Shown here: piece after piece, positions 1-6,106 of the stretch
Numbering within the stretch: position 1 is the first letter of the stretch
Layout: the number at the start of each line of letters is the position of its first letter
Source of the DNA: an uncultured Lachnospiraceae bacterium
GTDB lineage: Bacteria; Bacillota; Clostridia; Lachnospirales; Lachnospiraceae
Direction of reading: 5' to 3'
DNA: 10,392 bases
Assembly: GCA_910588655.1 (NCBI GenBank)
Contig: CAJUPJ010000066.1
Span: 1 to 10,392 of the forward strand
Made by a program: the position numbers and the translations under genes
Notes under the pieces: model-generated
Databases searched by the model: none
What the model saw: the letters and a program-made list of their open reading frames with translations, nothing else
What the model was told of the DNA's origin: nothing

Positions 1-3
1 TCT

Positions 4-33
4 CTGTTGAGAAACTCGCTTCGCAGTCAACAG
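4..33. repeat. Short inverted repeat (possible hairpin)
   Basis: CTGTTGA (4-10) is the reverse complement of TCAACAG (27-33), giving a 7-bp stem around a 16-nt loop. It lies beyond the glnN terminator at the window edge, and neither side has a clear U-tract. It may be part of a structure or terminator of the next gene outside the window. Nothing else is recognisable in positions 1-50. Confidence 0.3.
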
Positions 34-48
34 ACTAAAGTCATATAA

Positions 49-87
49 TAAAAACCCCTGCCAGAAACCTGTCTGGCAGGGGTTTAA
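49..87 (-). terminator. Intrinsic terminator of glnN
   Basis: The arms AAACCCCTGCCAGA (52-65) and TCTGGCAGGGGTTT (72-85) form a 14-bp perfect stem with a 6-nt loop. Read on the minus strand, the stem is followed by a T-rich tract (TTTTTATTATAT), as expected of a Rho-independent terminator. It lies about 65 bp after the glnN stop codon, with no gene in between. On the plus strand the stem is followed by A residues, so it should act mainly on minus-strand transcripts. Confidence 0.9.
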
Positions 88-152
88 AAACCAGCCCATA
101 TATAATTATTATATTTTACTGCTATTTGTAGTTATTTTGCATATTACAAAAA

Positions 153-2261
153 CTATACTTCAAATAATAAATCACCATATGTTGGAACTGGCCAGAATTC
201 CTGGTCTACTATCATTTCCAGTTCATCAACAGGTGCACGGAGTTCTGACATTGCAGTAAATACAACATCTTTAAAGAATGTTGCCCTTTCCCTGCCCTCT
301 TCTTTAGAAGCAGCTTCCTCTGTTACTTTCTTAAGTTCTGCAAGTGCTTTCTGTGCTTTTGCAAGAAGTGAGGAACACTTTGCAAGAAGTTCTGTCTGTA
401 CAGATACATCAGCCTCTGCATATGCTGCCTTAACACTGTTTACTGAGTCTGCAAGGCTTGTAACATAGCTTATTATTGCTGGTATATACTGCTTTCCTGC
501 CATGTCAATCATAGTTTTAGCTTCTATATTTATAGTCTTGGAATAAGATTCATAATTTATCTCAGCACGTGACTCAAGTTCAACCCTGTTAAGGACATTC
601 TGCCTTTCAAAAAGCTGTACAGTCTTTTCCTCTGTAAGATATGGTATTGCCTCAACCATTGTTTTAATATTGGGAAGCCCACGTCTTTCTGCTTCGGCAA
701 CCCATTCATCTGAATAACCATCACCATTAAATATAACTCTCTGGTGCTTTGTAACATTCTTTTTAATAAGCTCCTTAACAGCCTTTTCAATATCGCTTGC
801 CTTTTCCAGTTCATCTGCAAATTCCCTTAAAGAATCAGCAACTATTGCATTTAATATAAAGTTAGGGCCTGCAATAGACATTGAAGAGCCTAAACTCCTG
901 AATTCAAATTTATTGCCTGTAAATGCAAATGGTGATGTACGGTTTCTGTCTGTTGCATCCTTTTTAATTACAGGAAGCACATGTACGCCAGTGTCCAGTT
1001 TTTCACCCTGGATAGATGAAGATACATCACCCTTTACAATCTGTTCAATAATATCTTCTAACTGTTCCCCAAGAAAAATTGATATAATTGCAGGAGGTGC
1101 TTCATTTGCCCCAAGCCTGTGGTCATTGCCAGGATTAGAAGCAGAAAGGCGCAGAAGTTCAGCATTTTCATCTACTGCTTTTATAACTGCTGCAAGGAAA
1201 AGCAGGAACAGGTTATTTTCATGTGGCTTTTTGCCTGGTTCAAGAAGGTTTATTCCTGTATCTGTTATAATAGACCAGTTATTATGCTTGCCTGAACCAT
1301 TTACACCTGCAAATGGTTTTTCATGAAGCAGGCATTCCAGATTATGCCTTTTAGCAACTTTTTTCATAATTTCCATTACAAGCTGGTTATGGTCTGTGGA
1401 AATATTTGCTGTTGCATATATAGGTGCCATTTCATGCTGTGCCGGTGCAACCTCATTATGCTGTGTCTTTGAAAGGACACCCAGCTTCCACAGTTCAATA
1501 TTTAAGTCTTTCATAAAAGAAGCTATACGTTCTTTAATTGAACCAAAGTAATGGTCATCTAATTCCTGGCCTTTTGGTGCTGGTGCGCCAAAAAGTGTAC
1601 GGCCTGTAAATATTAAATCTTTACGCTGTAAATATTTATCCCTGTCTACAAGGAAATACTCCTGCTCAGGGCCTACAGAACAAGATACTTTTTTAACATC
1701 ATCATAGCCAAAAAGCTTAAGCACACGCACAGCCTGCTTACTGATTGCTTCCATTGAACGTAACAGCGGTGTTTTCTTGTCAAGCGCTTCACCTGTATAA
1801 GAGCAGAACGCTGTAGGAATACAAAGAGTAACACCAGCGGCATCTTCACGCAGGAATGCTGGTGATGTACAGTCCCATGCAGTATAGCCTCTTGCCTCAA
1901 ATGTAGCACGAAGCCCGCCAGAAGGGAATGAAGAAGCATCCGGCTCGCCTTTTATAAGTTCCTTGCCCGAAAATTCAAATACAGGGCGGCTGTCTGTTGC
2001 AGGGCTTAAAAATGAATCATGCTTTTCAGCAGTAACACCTGTCATTGGGTGGAACCAGTGTGTATAATGTGTTGCACCATGCTCAAGAGCCCATTCCTTC
2101 ATTGCATGTGCAACCACATTAGCTATGTCAATATCAAGGTCTGCACCACTTTCAAGTGTTTTCTTCCATGATTTATATACGTCCTTAGGAAGTTTCTCCC
2201 TCATCACATCATCATTAAAGACATCTTTCCCAAAAACCTGTTCTATAACATTCTCTCCCAT
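153..2261 (-). CDS. glnN: Glutamine synthetase type III (GlnN)
   Basis: This enzyme makes glutamine from glutamate, ammonia and ATP in the cytoplasm and is the entry point of ammonium assimilation. The product is about 702 residues, the usual size of the type III family and much longer than GSI (about 450). Motifs seen, counted from the longer ATG at 2273: GPEQEYFLV (201-209, metal-binding glutamates), NEVAPAQHEMAP (273-284), AGVNGSGKHNNWS (322-334, glutamate/ATP site) and RNRTSPFAFTG (443-453). The C-terminal part, rich in Lys and Glu, is a helical type III extension. I prefer the ATG at 2261: AAAGGATGG (2270-2278) lies 8 nt before it, whereas the ATG at 2273 directly abuts that sequence with no spacer. 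The gene is monocistronic, with its own candidate promoter, a leader hairpin and a strong terminator. No damage is visible. Confidence 0.97.
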   Translation of the reverse strand: MGENVIEQVFGKDVFNDDVMREKLPKDVYKSWKKTLESGADLDIDIANVVAHAMKEWALEHGATHYTHWFHPMTGVTAEKHDSFLSPATDSRPVFEFSGKELIKGEPDASSFPSGGLRATFEARGYTAWDCTSPAFLREDAAGVTLCIPTAFCSYTGEALDKKTPLLRSMEAISKQAVRVLKLFGYDDVKKVSCSVGPEQEYFLVDRDKYLQRKDLIFTGRTLFGAPAPKGQELDDHYFGSIKERIASFMKDLNIELWKLGVLSKTQHNEVAPAQHEMAPIYATANISTDHNQLVMEIMKKVAKRHNLECLLHEKPFAGVNGSGKHNNWSIITDTGINLLEPGKKPHENNLFLLFLAAVIKAVDENAELLRLSASNPGNDHRLGANEAPPAIISIFLGEQLEDIIEQIVKGDVSSSIQGEKLDTGVHVLPVIKKDATDRNRTSPFAFTGNKFEFRSLGSSMSIAGPNFILNAIVADSLREFADELEKASDIEKAVKELIKKNVTKHQRVIFNGDGYSDEWVAEAERRGLPNIKTMVEAIPYLTEEKTVQLFERQNVLNRVELESRAEINYESYSKTINIEAKTMIDMAGKQYIPAIISYVTSLADSVNSVKAAYAEADVSVQTELLAKCSSLLAKAQKALAELKKVTEEAASKEEGRERATFFKDVVFTAMSELRAPVDELEMIVDQEFWPVPTYGDLLFEV

Positions 2262-2335
2262 GTTATGTACCATCCTTTCATAATCAATATTAACACTGGT
2301 TTTAATATAAATATAATAGTTATATATGCTTTAAA

Positions 2336-2368
2336 GAAAAAAAGCGTACTCAAAAAAATTGAGAACGC
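2336..2368 (-). terminator. Terminator-like hairpin upstream of glnN (possible attenuator)
   Basis: On the minus strand GCGTTCTCAA (2368-2359) pairs with TTGAGTACGC (2353-2344) at 9 of 10 positions around a 5-nt T loop. It is followed by seven T and then CTTT, the form of an intrinsic terminator. It lies between the candidate promoter at 2401-2429 and the glnN start, about 27-50 nt after the predicted transcription start. Two readings fit: a conditional terminator in the glnN leader, or the terminator of the small gene ending at 2475, with glnN driven by a promoter nearer its start. I did not find a convincing antiterminator pairing. Confidence 0.7.
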
Positions 2369-2400
2369 CCTTGTCCTGTACATATTAACCAACTGCATAG

Positions 2401-2429
2401 AATATATCACAATTAAAGGTATTTGGCAA
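2401..2429 (-). promoter_or_regulatory. Candidate sigma-A promoter for glnN
   Basis: On the minus strand TTGCCA (2429-2424, -35) and TATATT (2406-2401, -10) are separated by exactly 17 bp. Each hexamer matches the consensus at 5 of 6 positions. The predicted start is near A2394, giving a leader of about 130 nt that contains the terminator-like hairpin. AT-rich stretches nearer glnN (around 2300-2330) hold further TATA-like boxes but no clear -35, so a second promoter cannot be excluded. Confidence 0.6.
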
Positions 2430-2474
2430 CCCTTTTTTTATTTTTTCTTATTATTTATATATCATATAAATTTA

Positions 2475-2864
2475 TTAATTGGATAAAATCCTGCCCTTCT
2501 TGTAACCTTCTTCTATATAATCAAGGTAAATACCAGTATCAAATGGCAGATACAATCCCCTGTCTGCTGGAATAATTTCAAAAACACCATCACCTGTGCA
2601 CCTTATATTCTTCATACGCTCTGCAACTTTCTGTATCTTGCCAGGAGCTGGTTTAATAATACCTTCGCTTTTCATTTTTGGTATCTGCATTATTTTATAA
2701 AATTCCTTTATATCATCCACTGTAAATCTTTCTATACCATAATAACTGAACATTATAACAATTTCTTCCATTTGCAGGGAAAACGGAGAACAATCAAAAC
2801 CAACATCATCAAATGATTTACAATAATAAATAACCTCATCCATATTTAATTTCTGCCAGTCCAT
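2475..2864 (-). CDS. Hypothetical protein, 129 residues
   Basis: I do not recognise this family. The start at 2864 (MDWQKLNMDEV) has a strong AGGAGGTGG at 2871-2879 with standard spacing, and an in-frame ATG at 2894 is less likely because it lies upstream of that site. The product is soluble and acidic to neutral, with no signal peptide or membrane segment. Its first two thirds look helical (EIVIMFSYYGIERFTVDDIK), and the C-terminal third has a segment rich in aromatic residues (DRGLYLPFDTGIYLDYIEEG). The strong ribosome-binding site and intact frame favour a real gene. It sits alone between the glnN promoter region and the remnant-rich stretch, with no partner gene to suggest a role. Confidence 0.75.
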   Translation of the reverse strand: MDWQKLNMDEVIYYCKSFDDVGFDCSPFSLQMEEIVIMFSYYGIERFTVDDIKEFYKIMQIPKMKSEGIIKPAPGKIQKVAERMKNIRCTGDGVFEIIPADRGLYLPFDTGIYLDYIEEGYKKGRILSN

Positions 2865-2894
2865 AAACTGCCACCTCCTGTTTCCAAGTATCAA

Positions 2895-3110
2895 ATGGGT
2901 AAAACATCAATTACCAGGTTTTATTACATGGTATTATTCTATCATAAGAAAATAGAAAACTCTATAATTTTTGCTGGATAATTTGCAATTATCTGGTGCT
3001 GGTAACGTACGCAAGGTTTCCATGCCCCACTGAATTATTCTATTCCAGGGCACGCTGGAAACTTGCTGTCCGCTGGCAAAATTCCAGAAAAAATATAAAC
3101 CAGCAGCCTT
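2895..3110. other. Non-coding stretch rich in inverted repeats
   Basis: I see no convincing gene here. GATAATT (2977-2983) and AATTATC (2987-2993) form a tight 7-bp hairpin. GCAAGGTTTCCATGCCC (from 3011) pairs imperfectly, with bulges, with the segment ending in GGAAACTTGC (to 3066). Inside that, TTCCAG (3043-3048) and CTGGAA (3055-3060) form a further 6-bp stem. A 61-residue minus-strand frame (2934-3119) has no clear ribosome-binding site and looks spurious. The structure suggests a decayed small element or a folded RNA, but I cannot name it. Confidence 0.4.
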
Positions 3111-3120
3111 TTTTAACAAA

Positions 3121-3273
3121 GCATATTTAAAATTAAAGGTTGATACAGATATGGCGTTATCAGTTATTTACTCTTTAATTATGAATATCAAAAATAAAGA
3201 TGTTCTTCCACACAACCATATAGAAACATTTGATTTTATGGTTAATAATTTAATTGACAGTTTATATGAATAA
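3121..3273 (+). pseudogene. Possible C-terminal fragment of a TetR-type regulator
   Basis: An open plus-strand frame ends at TAA 3271-3273, and its last 50 or so residues (VDTDMALSVIYSLIMN ... FDFMVNNLIDSLYE) read like the helical C-terminal end of a TetR/AcrR-family repressor. No DNA-binding N-terminus exists upstream: the frame runs back into repeat-rich sequence and reaches a stop at 3031. The downstream DUF4180 gene starts 15 bp later behind a strong ribosome-binding site, so the two probably formed one plus-strand operon. The family call rests on general pattern only. A short independent ORF from ATG 3151 (40 residues) is the alternative, but it has no ribosome-binding site. Confidence 0.4.
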
Positions 3274-3288
3274 AAGGAGGCAGTAAAA

Positions 3289-3534
3289 ATGAAAACAGAA
3301 ATTATAAGAAAAAATAATACAGATGTTGCAGTTATAAGCAGTAATGGACTGCTGGTTAAAGATGTCCAGTCTGCTTTAGATTTAATTATGACAGTAAAAT
3401 ATGAAACAGGATGCACAAATATTGCTATAAACAAGCCATTAAAATATTTTATGTACAAAAGCAATAAAGGAAATGACATCTGTTTCCAGCCATACCGCTT
3501 CCCTGGCTGTTGGCAGGCTTTCTGGAAGTGCTAA
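3289..3534 (+). pseudogene. DUF4180 protein with an internal deletion
   Basis: The start is well defined: AAGGAGG at 3274-3280, then ATG at 3289. Residues 1-49 (including SNGLLVKDVQSALDL and MTVKYETGCTNIAINK) match the N-terminal half of DUF4180 proteins as I know them, and residues 50-66 (PLKYFMYKSNKGNDICF) match the segment near their C-terminus. The roughly 40 residues normally between them, including the conserved part around DFF...LAGEILQKF, are missing and the frame is kept. After about residue 66 the sequence (QPYRFPGCWQAF...) no longer looks like the family and runs into inverted repeats, so the natural end is probably lost too. The product is 81 residues against roughly 110-120 for intact members. 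DUF4180 function is unknown. A stable mini-protein cannot be excluded, but decay is more likely. Confidence 0.65.
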
Positions 3535-3575
3535 TAAATATAAATAATGGCTAACAGCCGTTCTTGCATTGCAAG
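3481..3575. repeat. Cluster of nested inverted repeats
   Basis: Several stems overlap here. CAGCCA (3487-3492) pairs with TGGCTG (3504-3509). GGCTGTTGGC (3505-3514) pairs with GCTAACAGCC (3550-3559) over 10 bp with one G-U. CTTGC (3563-3567) pairs with GCAAG (3571-3575). The minus strand of 3481-3506 has CCAGGG, a spacer and GCTGGAAAC, which resembles the same words at 3045-3062 on the plus strand. The cluster begins where the DUF4180 homology ends, so it may be an inserted or rearranged element. Confidence 0.4.
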
Positions 3576-3607
3576 CCTGTATAATACAAGCTATATAAAA
3601 CCATAAT

Positions 3608-3645
3608 GCCAGATACCCTGTAAAACTGGCACAGTGGTATCTGGC
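3608..3645 (-). terminator. Strong hairpin after the BIG2 gene tail, probable terminator
   Basis: GCCAGATACC (3608-3617) pairs perfectly with GGTATCTGGC (3636-3645). The stem continues with CTGT (3618-3621) and ACAG (3631-3634) after a one-base bulge, about 14 bp in all. On the minus strand it follows the stop codon at 3681 by about 35 nt and is followed by a moderately T-rich stretch (ATTATGGTTTTATATAG). It most likely ended transcription of the surface-protein gene whose tail remains. The U-tract is weak, so termination efficiency is uncertain. Confidence 0.6.
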
Positions 3646-3680
3646 GCATATTTGTGCATGTCCCTGTCAACATGCTGTTA

Positions 3681-4055
3681 TTATTTTACTGTGATATTTT
3701 TCTTAACTGTCTTAACTTTGCCATCTGCAAGTTTTATCTTTACAGTTATCTTTGTTTTTCCTTTGTTTAAAGCTTTAACAGTCCCGTCTTTTGATACCTT
3801 TGCAACTTTGGCATCAGAAGATTTATATTGCATAACTGCTGCCTGCTTTCCATATGAAGCATTTTTATCCAGGCTTGTTTTTGCTTCAAGGCATGAAGGA
3901 AGCACTATGTTTATTTTTATCTTGCTGCCTTTTTTAACAGATGTCCCGCTAAATGATATTTTAGCCTTACTAATAAGCGTTACAACATTTTTACCGCTTA
4001 GTTCCTTGCCTGTAACTATATAATCCTTACCACTGTAGCCCTCAATTCCTGCCAT
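3681..4055 (-). pseudogene. C-terminal fragment of a BIG2 (Ig-like) surface protein
   Basis: The frame encodes 124 residues rich in Lys, Ser, Thr and Val. The last 60 or so (YKSSDAKVAKVSKDGTVKAL, then GKTKITV) carry the typical bacterial Ig-like group 2 pattern of a beta-sandwich repeat, found at the end of secreted or wall-attached clostridial proteins. A preceding segment (YSGKDYIVTGKELSGKNVV...) looks like the end of another beta-rich repeat. There is no signal peptide, and the ATG at 4055 has no ribosome-binding site. The open frame extends only four codons further upstream to a TGA. The piece is therefore best read as the surviving 3' end of a much longer gene. The stop and downstream hairpin look natural. 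Expression as a stand-alone protein is unlikely. Confidence 0.65.
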
Positions 4056-4157
4056 GCCACGTCCGTTTCATAAATTCCCACACAATAAACTGTATGCAGG
4101 ATAATTTATAGTTGTCCTTCAAGGGGTAATTGACGCAGAGAAGCCGGAAACACAATA

Positions 4158-4406
4158 GAAATAATAATAAAAACTATACAGAAAGAAATATCAAATAAAG
4201 TTTCTGTAAAAATTTTTCAAGATAAAATACCTGCAACTGGCACTTTTAAAGGTTTTAGAGTTATAGCTGTTGATGGAATAAAAGGAGAACTCCCCAATAC
4301 TCCTGGGTTAATTAAGAAAAATTCCATCAAGCAAGAATTCTACTGTGCATTAATAAGGTATAATTTATTAATGCAATATATTGGTGAAACTGGAACAGTT
4401 CCTTAA
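4158..4406 (+). pseudogene. IS4-type transposase remnant with internal deletion
   Basis: A plus-strand frame reads KVSVKIFQDKIPATGTFKGF, then RVIAVDGIKGELPNTPG, then LIKKNSIKQEFYCALIRYNL, and stops at TAA 4404-4406. The RVIAVDG...LPNTP block matches the first catalytic-Asp region of IS4-family DDE transposases (usual form AVDGT...LPDTPEN). The SIKQEFYCALIRYNLL block matches their C-terminal helix (usual form V.QE.Y..L..YNL.R). The several hundred residues between, with the other acidic catalytic residues, are missing, so it cannot be active. No start codon with a ribosome-binding site and no clear terminal inverted repeats were found. The stretch 4056-4157 between this and the BIG2 tail holds nothing I recognise. 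Confidence 0.65.
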
Positions 4407-4421
4407 TCCGCAGCATCAGTT

Positions 4422-4465
4422 TTTTTTTGGGGGGGGCAAAATACCTTTTGCCCCCCCCAAAAAAA
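4422..4465. repeat. Perfect 20-bp palindrome with G8/C8 tracts
   Basis: T7-G8-C-A4 (4422-4441) is followed by the 4-nt loop TACC (4442-4445) and then the exact complement T4-G-C8-A7 (4446-4465). On both strands the T-tract is on the 5' side and the A-tract on the 3' side, so it lacks the U-tract after the stem that a standard intrinsic terminator has. It lies between the end of the IS4 remnant (plus) and the end of the aldose epimerase gene (minus, stop at 4507), so a role in ending transcripts or shielding 3' ends from both sides is possible. Long G/C homopolymers are prone to length change. Confidence 0.75.
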
Positions 4466-4506
4466 CATCATGACATTGGCATAAAGTCCCCCTGTATGGT
4501 TATATT

Positions 4507-5400
4507 TTATACCACAATTTCTATTGCATACTCCCTTTCAAATACCCCGCCTGCTTCTAATTTATTGCCATATTCCCGTTCTTCCAGGCTGCCTGTAAAC
4601 CCTTCCCTGTCGCACCTTCCATACCAGGGTTCAATACAGATAAATGGTGCTTTTTTGCCTGCTGGTGACCATATACCAAGAAGTGGCGTGTCAAATAAAA
4701 CTGAAAGGTACGCTTTACCCTCTGCATCTTCCATTGAAACCTTTTTAATACCGGACGCATCCAGGATAAGCGCATCCCTGTCAAATATGCTTTCTTTGGC
4801 TTCAAGGCGTCCGTCTTTTAATGGAAATACCCTTGTTTCCTCTCCTAAAATCCCATCTGCTGACAGTGTGCCACTTTCTACAGAACCTGCTTCTGTGTGC
4901 AAATCCAGCAGACATCCTTCTTTACTGTTTCCAGGGCACATAAATGCTGGATGTGCGCCAACTGAAAAATACATTGTTTCCTGTGAATTGTTATGTACCT
5001 TCCACATTACTTTTACTAAGTTTCCTGAAAGTTTATATCCAATTTCAAATACAAAGTCAAATGGATATATTTTATACGTTTCTTCTGAGCTTCCAAGTTT
5101 CATCCATATTGTATCTTCTGTAATATCTGTAAGGGTAAATTCCATATCCCTTGCAAATGCATGTTGTGCTATGCCCTCATACCATACACCATTATGCTGG
5201 TATCTCTGTCCGTTTAACTTCCCTACAAATGGAAATAAAACAGGTGAAACCCTGTTCCAGTATGCTGCATCACCATTCCACATATACTGCCTGCCATCTT
5301 TAATGCGAACAAGGCTTATAAGTTCTGCGCCTTTTTTATTAATTCCTGCCTCAATCACATTATTTTTAATACTATAATCTGCTTCGCCGTAACCTGGCAT
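4507..5400 (-). CDS. Aldose 1-epimerase family protein (LacX-like)
   Basis: This is a cytoplasmic sugar mutarotase-type protein of 297 residues, the usual length of the galactose mutarotase-like beta-sandwich family. Motifs: KGAELISL (23-30), PVLFPFVGKL (53-62), QHAFARDMEF (79-88, containing the first conserved His) and SVGAHPAF (146-153, containing the catalytic-type His). The spacing and the GAELIS/PVLFPFVG words point to the LacX subgroup rather than classical GalM. The usual HGFAR appears as HAFAR. The start at 5400 is supported by AGGAGGAGG just upstream. It lies 1 bp after the stop of the acetyltransferase gene, so the two are almost certainly co-transcribed. The true sugar substrate of LacX-type proteins is generally not established, and no sugar catabolic genes are nearby. 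Confidence 0.9.
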   Translation of the reverse strand: MPGYGEADYSIKNNVIEAGINKKGAELISLVRIKDGRQYMWNGDAAYWNRVSPVLFPFVGKLNGQRYQHNGVWYEGIAQHAFARDMEFTLTDITEDTIWMKLGSSEETYKIYPFDFVFEIGYKLSGNLVKVMWKVHNNSQETMYFSVGAHPAFMCPGNSKEGCLLDLHTEAGSVESGTLSADGILGEETRVFPLKDGRLEAKESIFDRDALILDASGIKKVSMEDAEGKAYLSVLFDTPLLGIWSPAGKKAPFICIEPWYGRCDREGFTGSLEEREYGNKLEAGGVFEREYAIEIVV

Positions 5401-5401
5401 A

Positions 5402-6088
5402 TTATTCCTCCTCCTGGTCTGCTATTATTTCATCCTGCGTTACAGGTTCAAAACCTGATAATGCTGGATGGCATGATAATGTTTTTATTATACGCCACCC
5501 AAAACTGCTATGGACTGCATTTTCTGGTACAGGCAAAAACCCAAGGTCAAGATAAACCTTACAGGCAAGCCATGTGTTTGTCTGTGTTGGGATTTTTACA
5601 TGTTTATACCCTGATTCTTTCATAACATTTAATGTATATAAAACCAAAGGCTTTGACAGCCCTTGTCCCTGGTATCCACGCCGTATGGCAACCCAGTGCA
5701 GCCATGCAGAACCAGATTTGTCTAACCCGTAAATATTATATAAAGCCGTTGCAGTTGCCACTTTTACATTATTACTGTCCTCAATAAACACCATACGTCC
5801 AGGCAGTTCATCCTGTCTGGACGCATAATATTTGTCCCATGCCTGCATCCCCTGGCTGTAACTGGCAAACTCTTTAGCTGACTTTTCAATGTCAATCCAG
5901 GAATCCATGTCACCATCTTTATAAAAGACAAAATGGTAACCTTCTGGCAAGACTGCTGTTGGTATTTCATCTAAATCCCTTTCTAATAAAAGCTCAAAAT
6001 ATTTGATACGTTTATCATTATTATCAAATTTTATATTACCATCCATATACTGCACATCCTTTAACCTGCTGCTCTCCTGCCTGGACAT
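5402..6088 (-). CDS. GNAT family N-acetyltransferase
   Basis: The product is 228 residues from the ATG at 6088, predicted to transfer an acetyl group from acetyl-CoA to an unknown substrate. The acetyl-CoA binding motif A is visible as RRGYQGQGLSKPL (136-148), following the beta-strand SAWLHWVAI. The C-terminal part (YLDLGFLPVPE) fits the GNAT fold end. A second start is plausible: the Met at residue 15 (ATG 6046) has AAAGGA at 6057-6062 with a 10-nt spacer and begins MDGNIKFDNNDKRIKYFELL, where family-like sequence starts. The ATG at 6088 has no close ribosome-binding site, since the GGAGGAGGGG at 6110-6119 is more than 20 nt away and better serves a micro-ORF. The stop is 1 bp from the next gene. 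Confidence 0.88.
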   Translation of the reverse strand: MSRQESSRLKDVQYMDGNIKFDNNDKRIKYFELLLERDLDEIPTAVLPEGYHFVFYKDGDMDSWIDIEKSAKEFASYSQGMQAWDKYYASRQDELPGRMVFIEDSNNVKVATATALYNIYGLDKSGSAWLHWVAIRRGYQGQGLSKPLVLYTLNVMKESGYKHVKIPTQTNTWLACKVYLDLGFLPVPENAVHSSFGWRIIKTLSCHPALSGFEPVTQDEIIADQEEE

Positions 6089-6105
6089 GGTAAATACAAT
6101 GGCAT
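6061..6105 (-). CDS. Candidate 14-residue micro-ORF (leader peptide)
   Basis: AGGAGG at 6112-6117 lies 6 nt before an ATG at 6105 that opens a frame of 14 codons, MPLYLPCPGRRAAG, ending in TAA at 6061-6063. This is the best-placed start for that strong ribosome-binding site. The stop codon overlaps the AAAGGA that precedes the second possible start of the acetyltransferase (6046). The layout fits translational coupling, but no conservation data are available and the peptide has no recognisable family. The site could also simply be a poorly spaced signal for the ATG at 6088. Confidence 0.35.
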   Translation of the reverse strand: MPLYLPCPGRRAAG

Positions 6106-6106
6106 A

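Noticed and set aside
913..1326. Plus-strand frame of 137 codons within glnN
   Set aside because: It is antisense to conserved glutamine synthetase motifs and its codon pattern mirrors the real gene.
2262..2394. Riboswitch, T-box or ANTAR dual hairpin in the glnN leader
   Set aside because: Apart from the single terminator-like stem I could not find the paired hexaloop hairpins, a T-box sequence or another known aptamer core.
2265..2486. 73-codon plus-strand frame across the glnN promoter region
   Set aside because: It is AT-rich and composed mostly of Ile, Asn and Phe, as expected by chance in promoter DNA. It has no ribosome-binding site and overlaps the promoter and hairpin signals.
2934..3119. 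61-codon minus-strand frame
   Set aside because: It lies entirely in inverted-repeat sequence, lacks a ribosome-binding site and has no recognisable domain.
4427..5377. 316-codon open frame on the plus strand
   Set aside because: It lies antisense to the well-supported aldose epimerase gene, starts inside the G8/C8 palindrome, has no ribosome-binding site and resembles no family.
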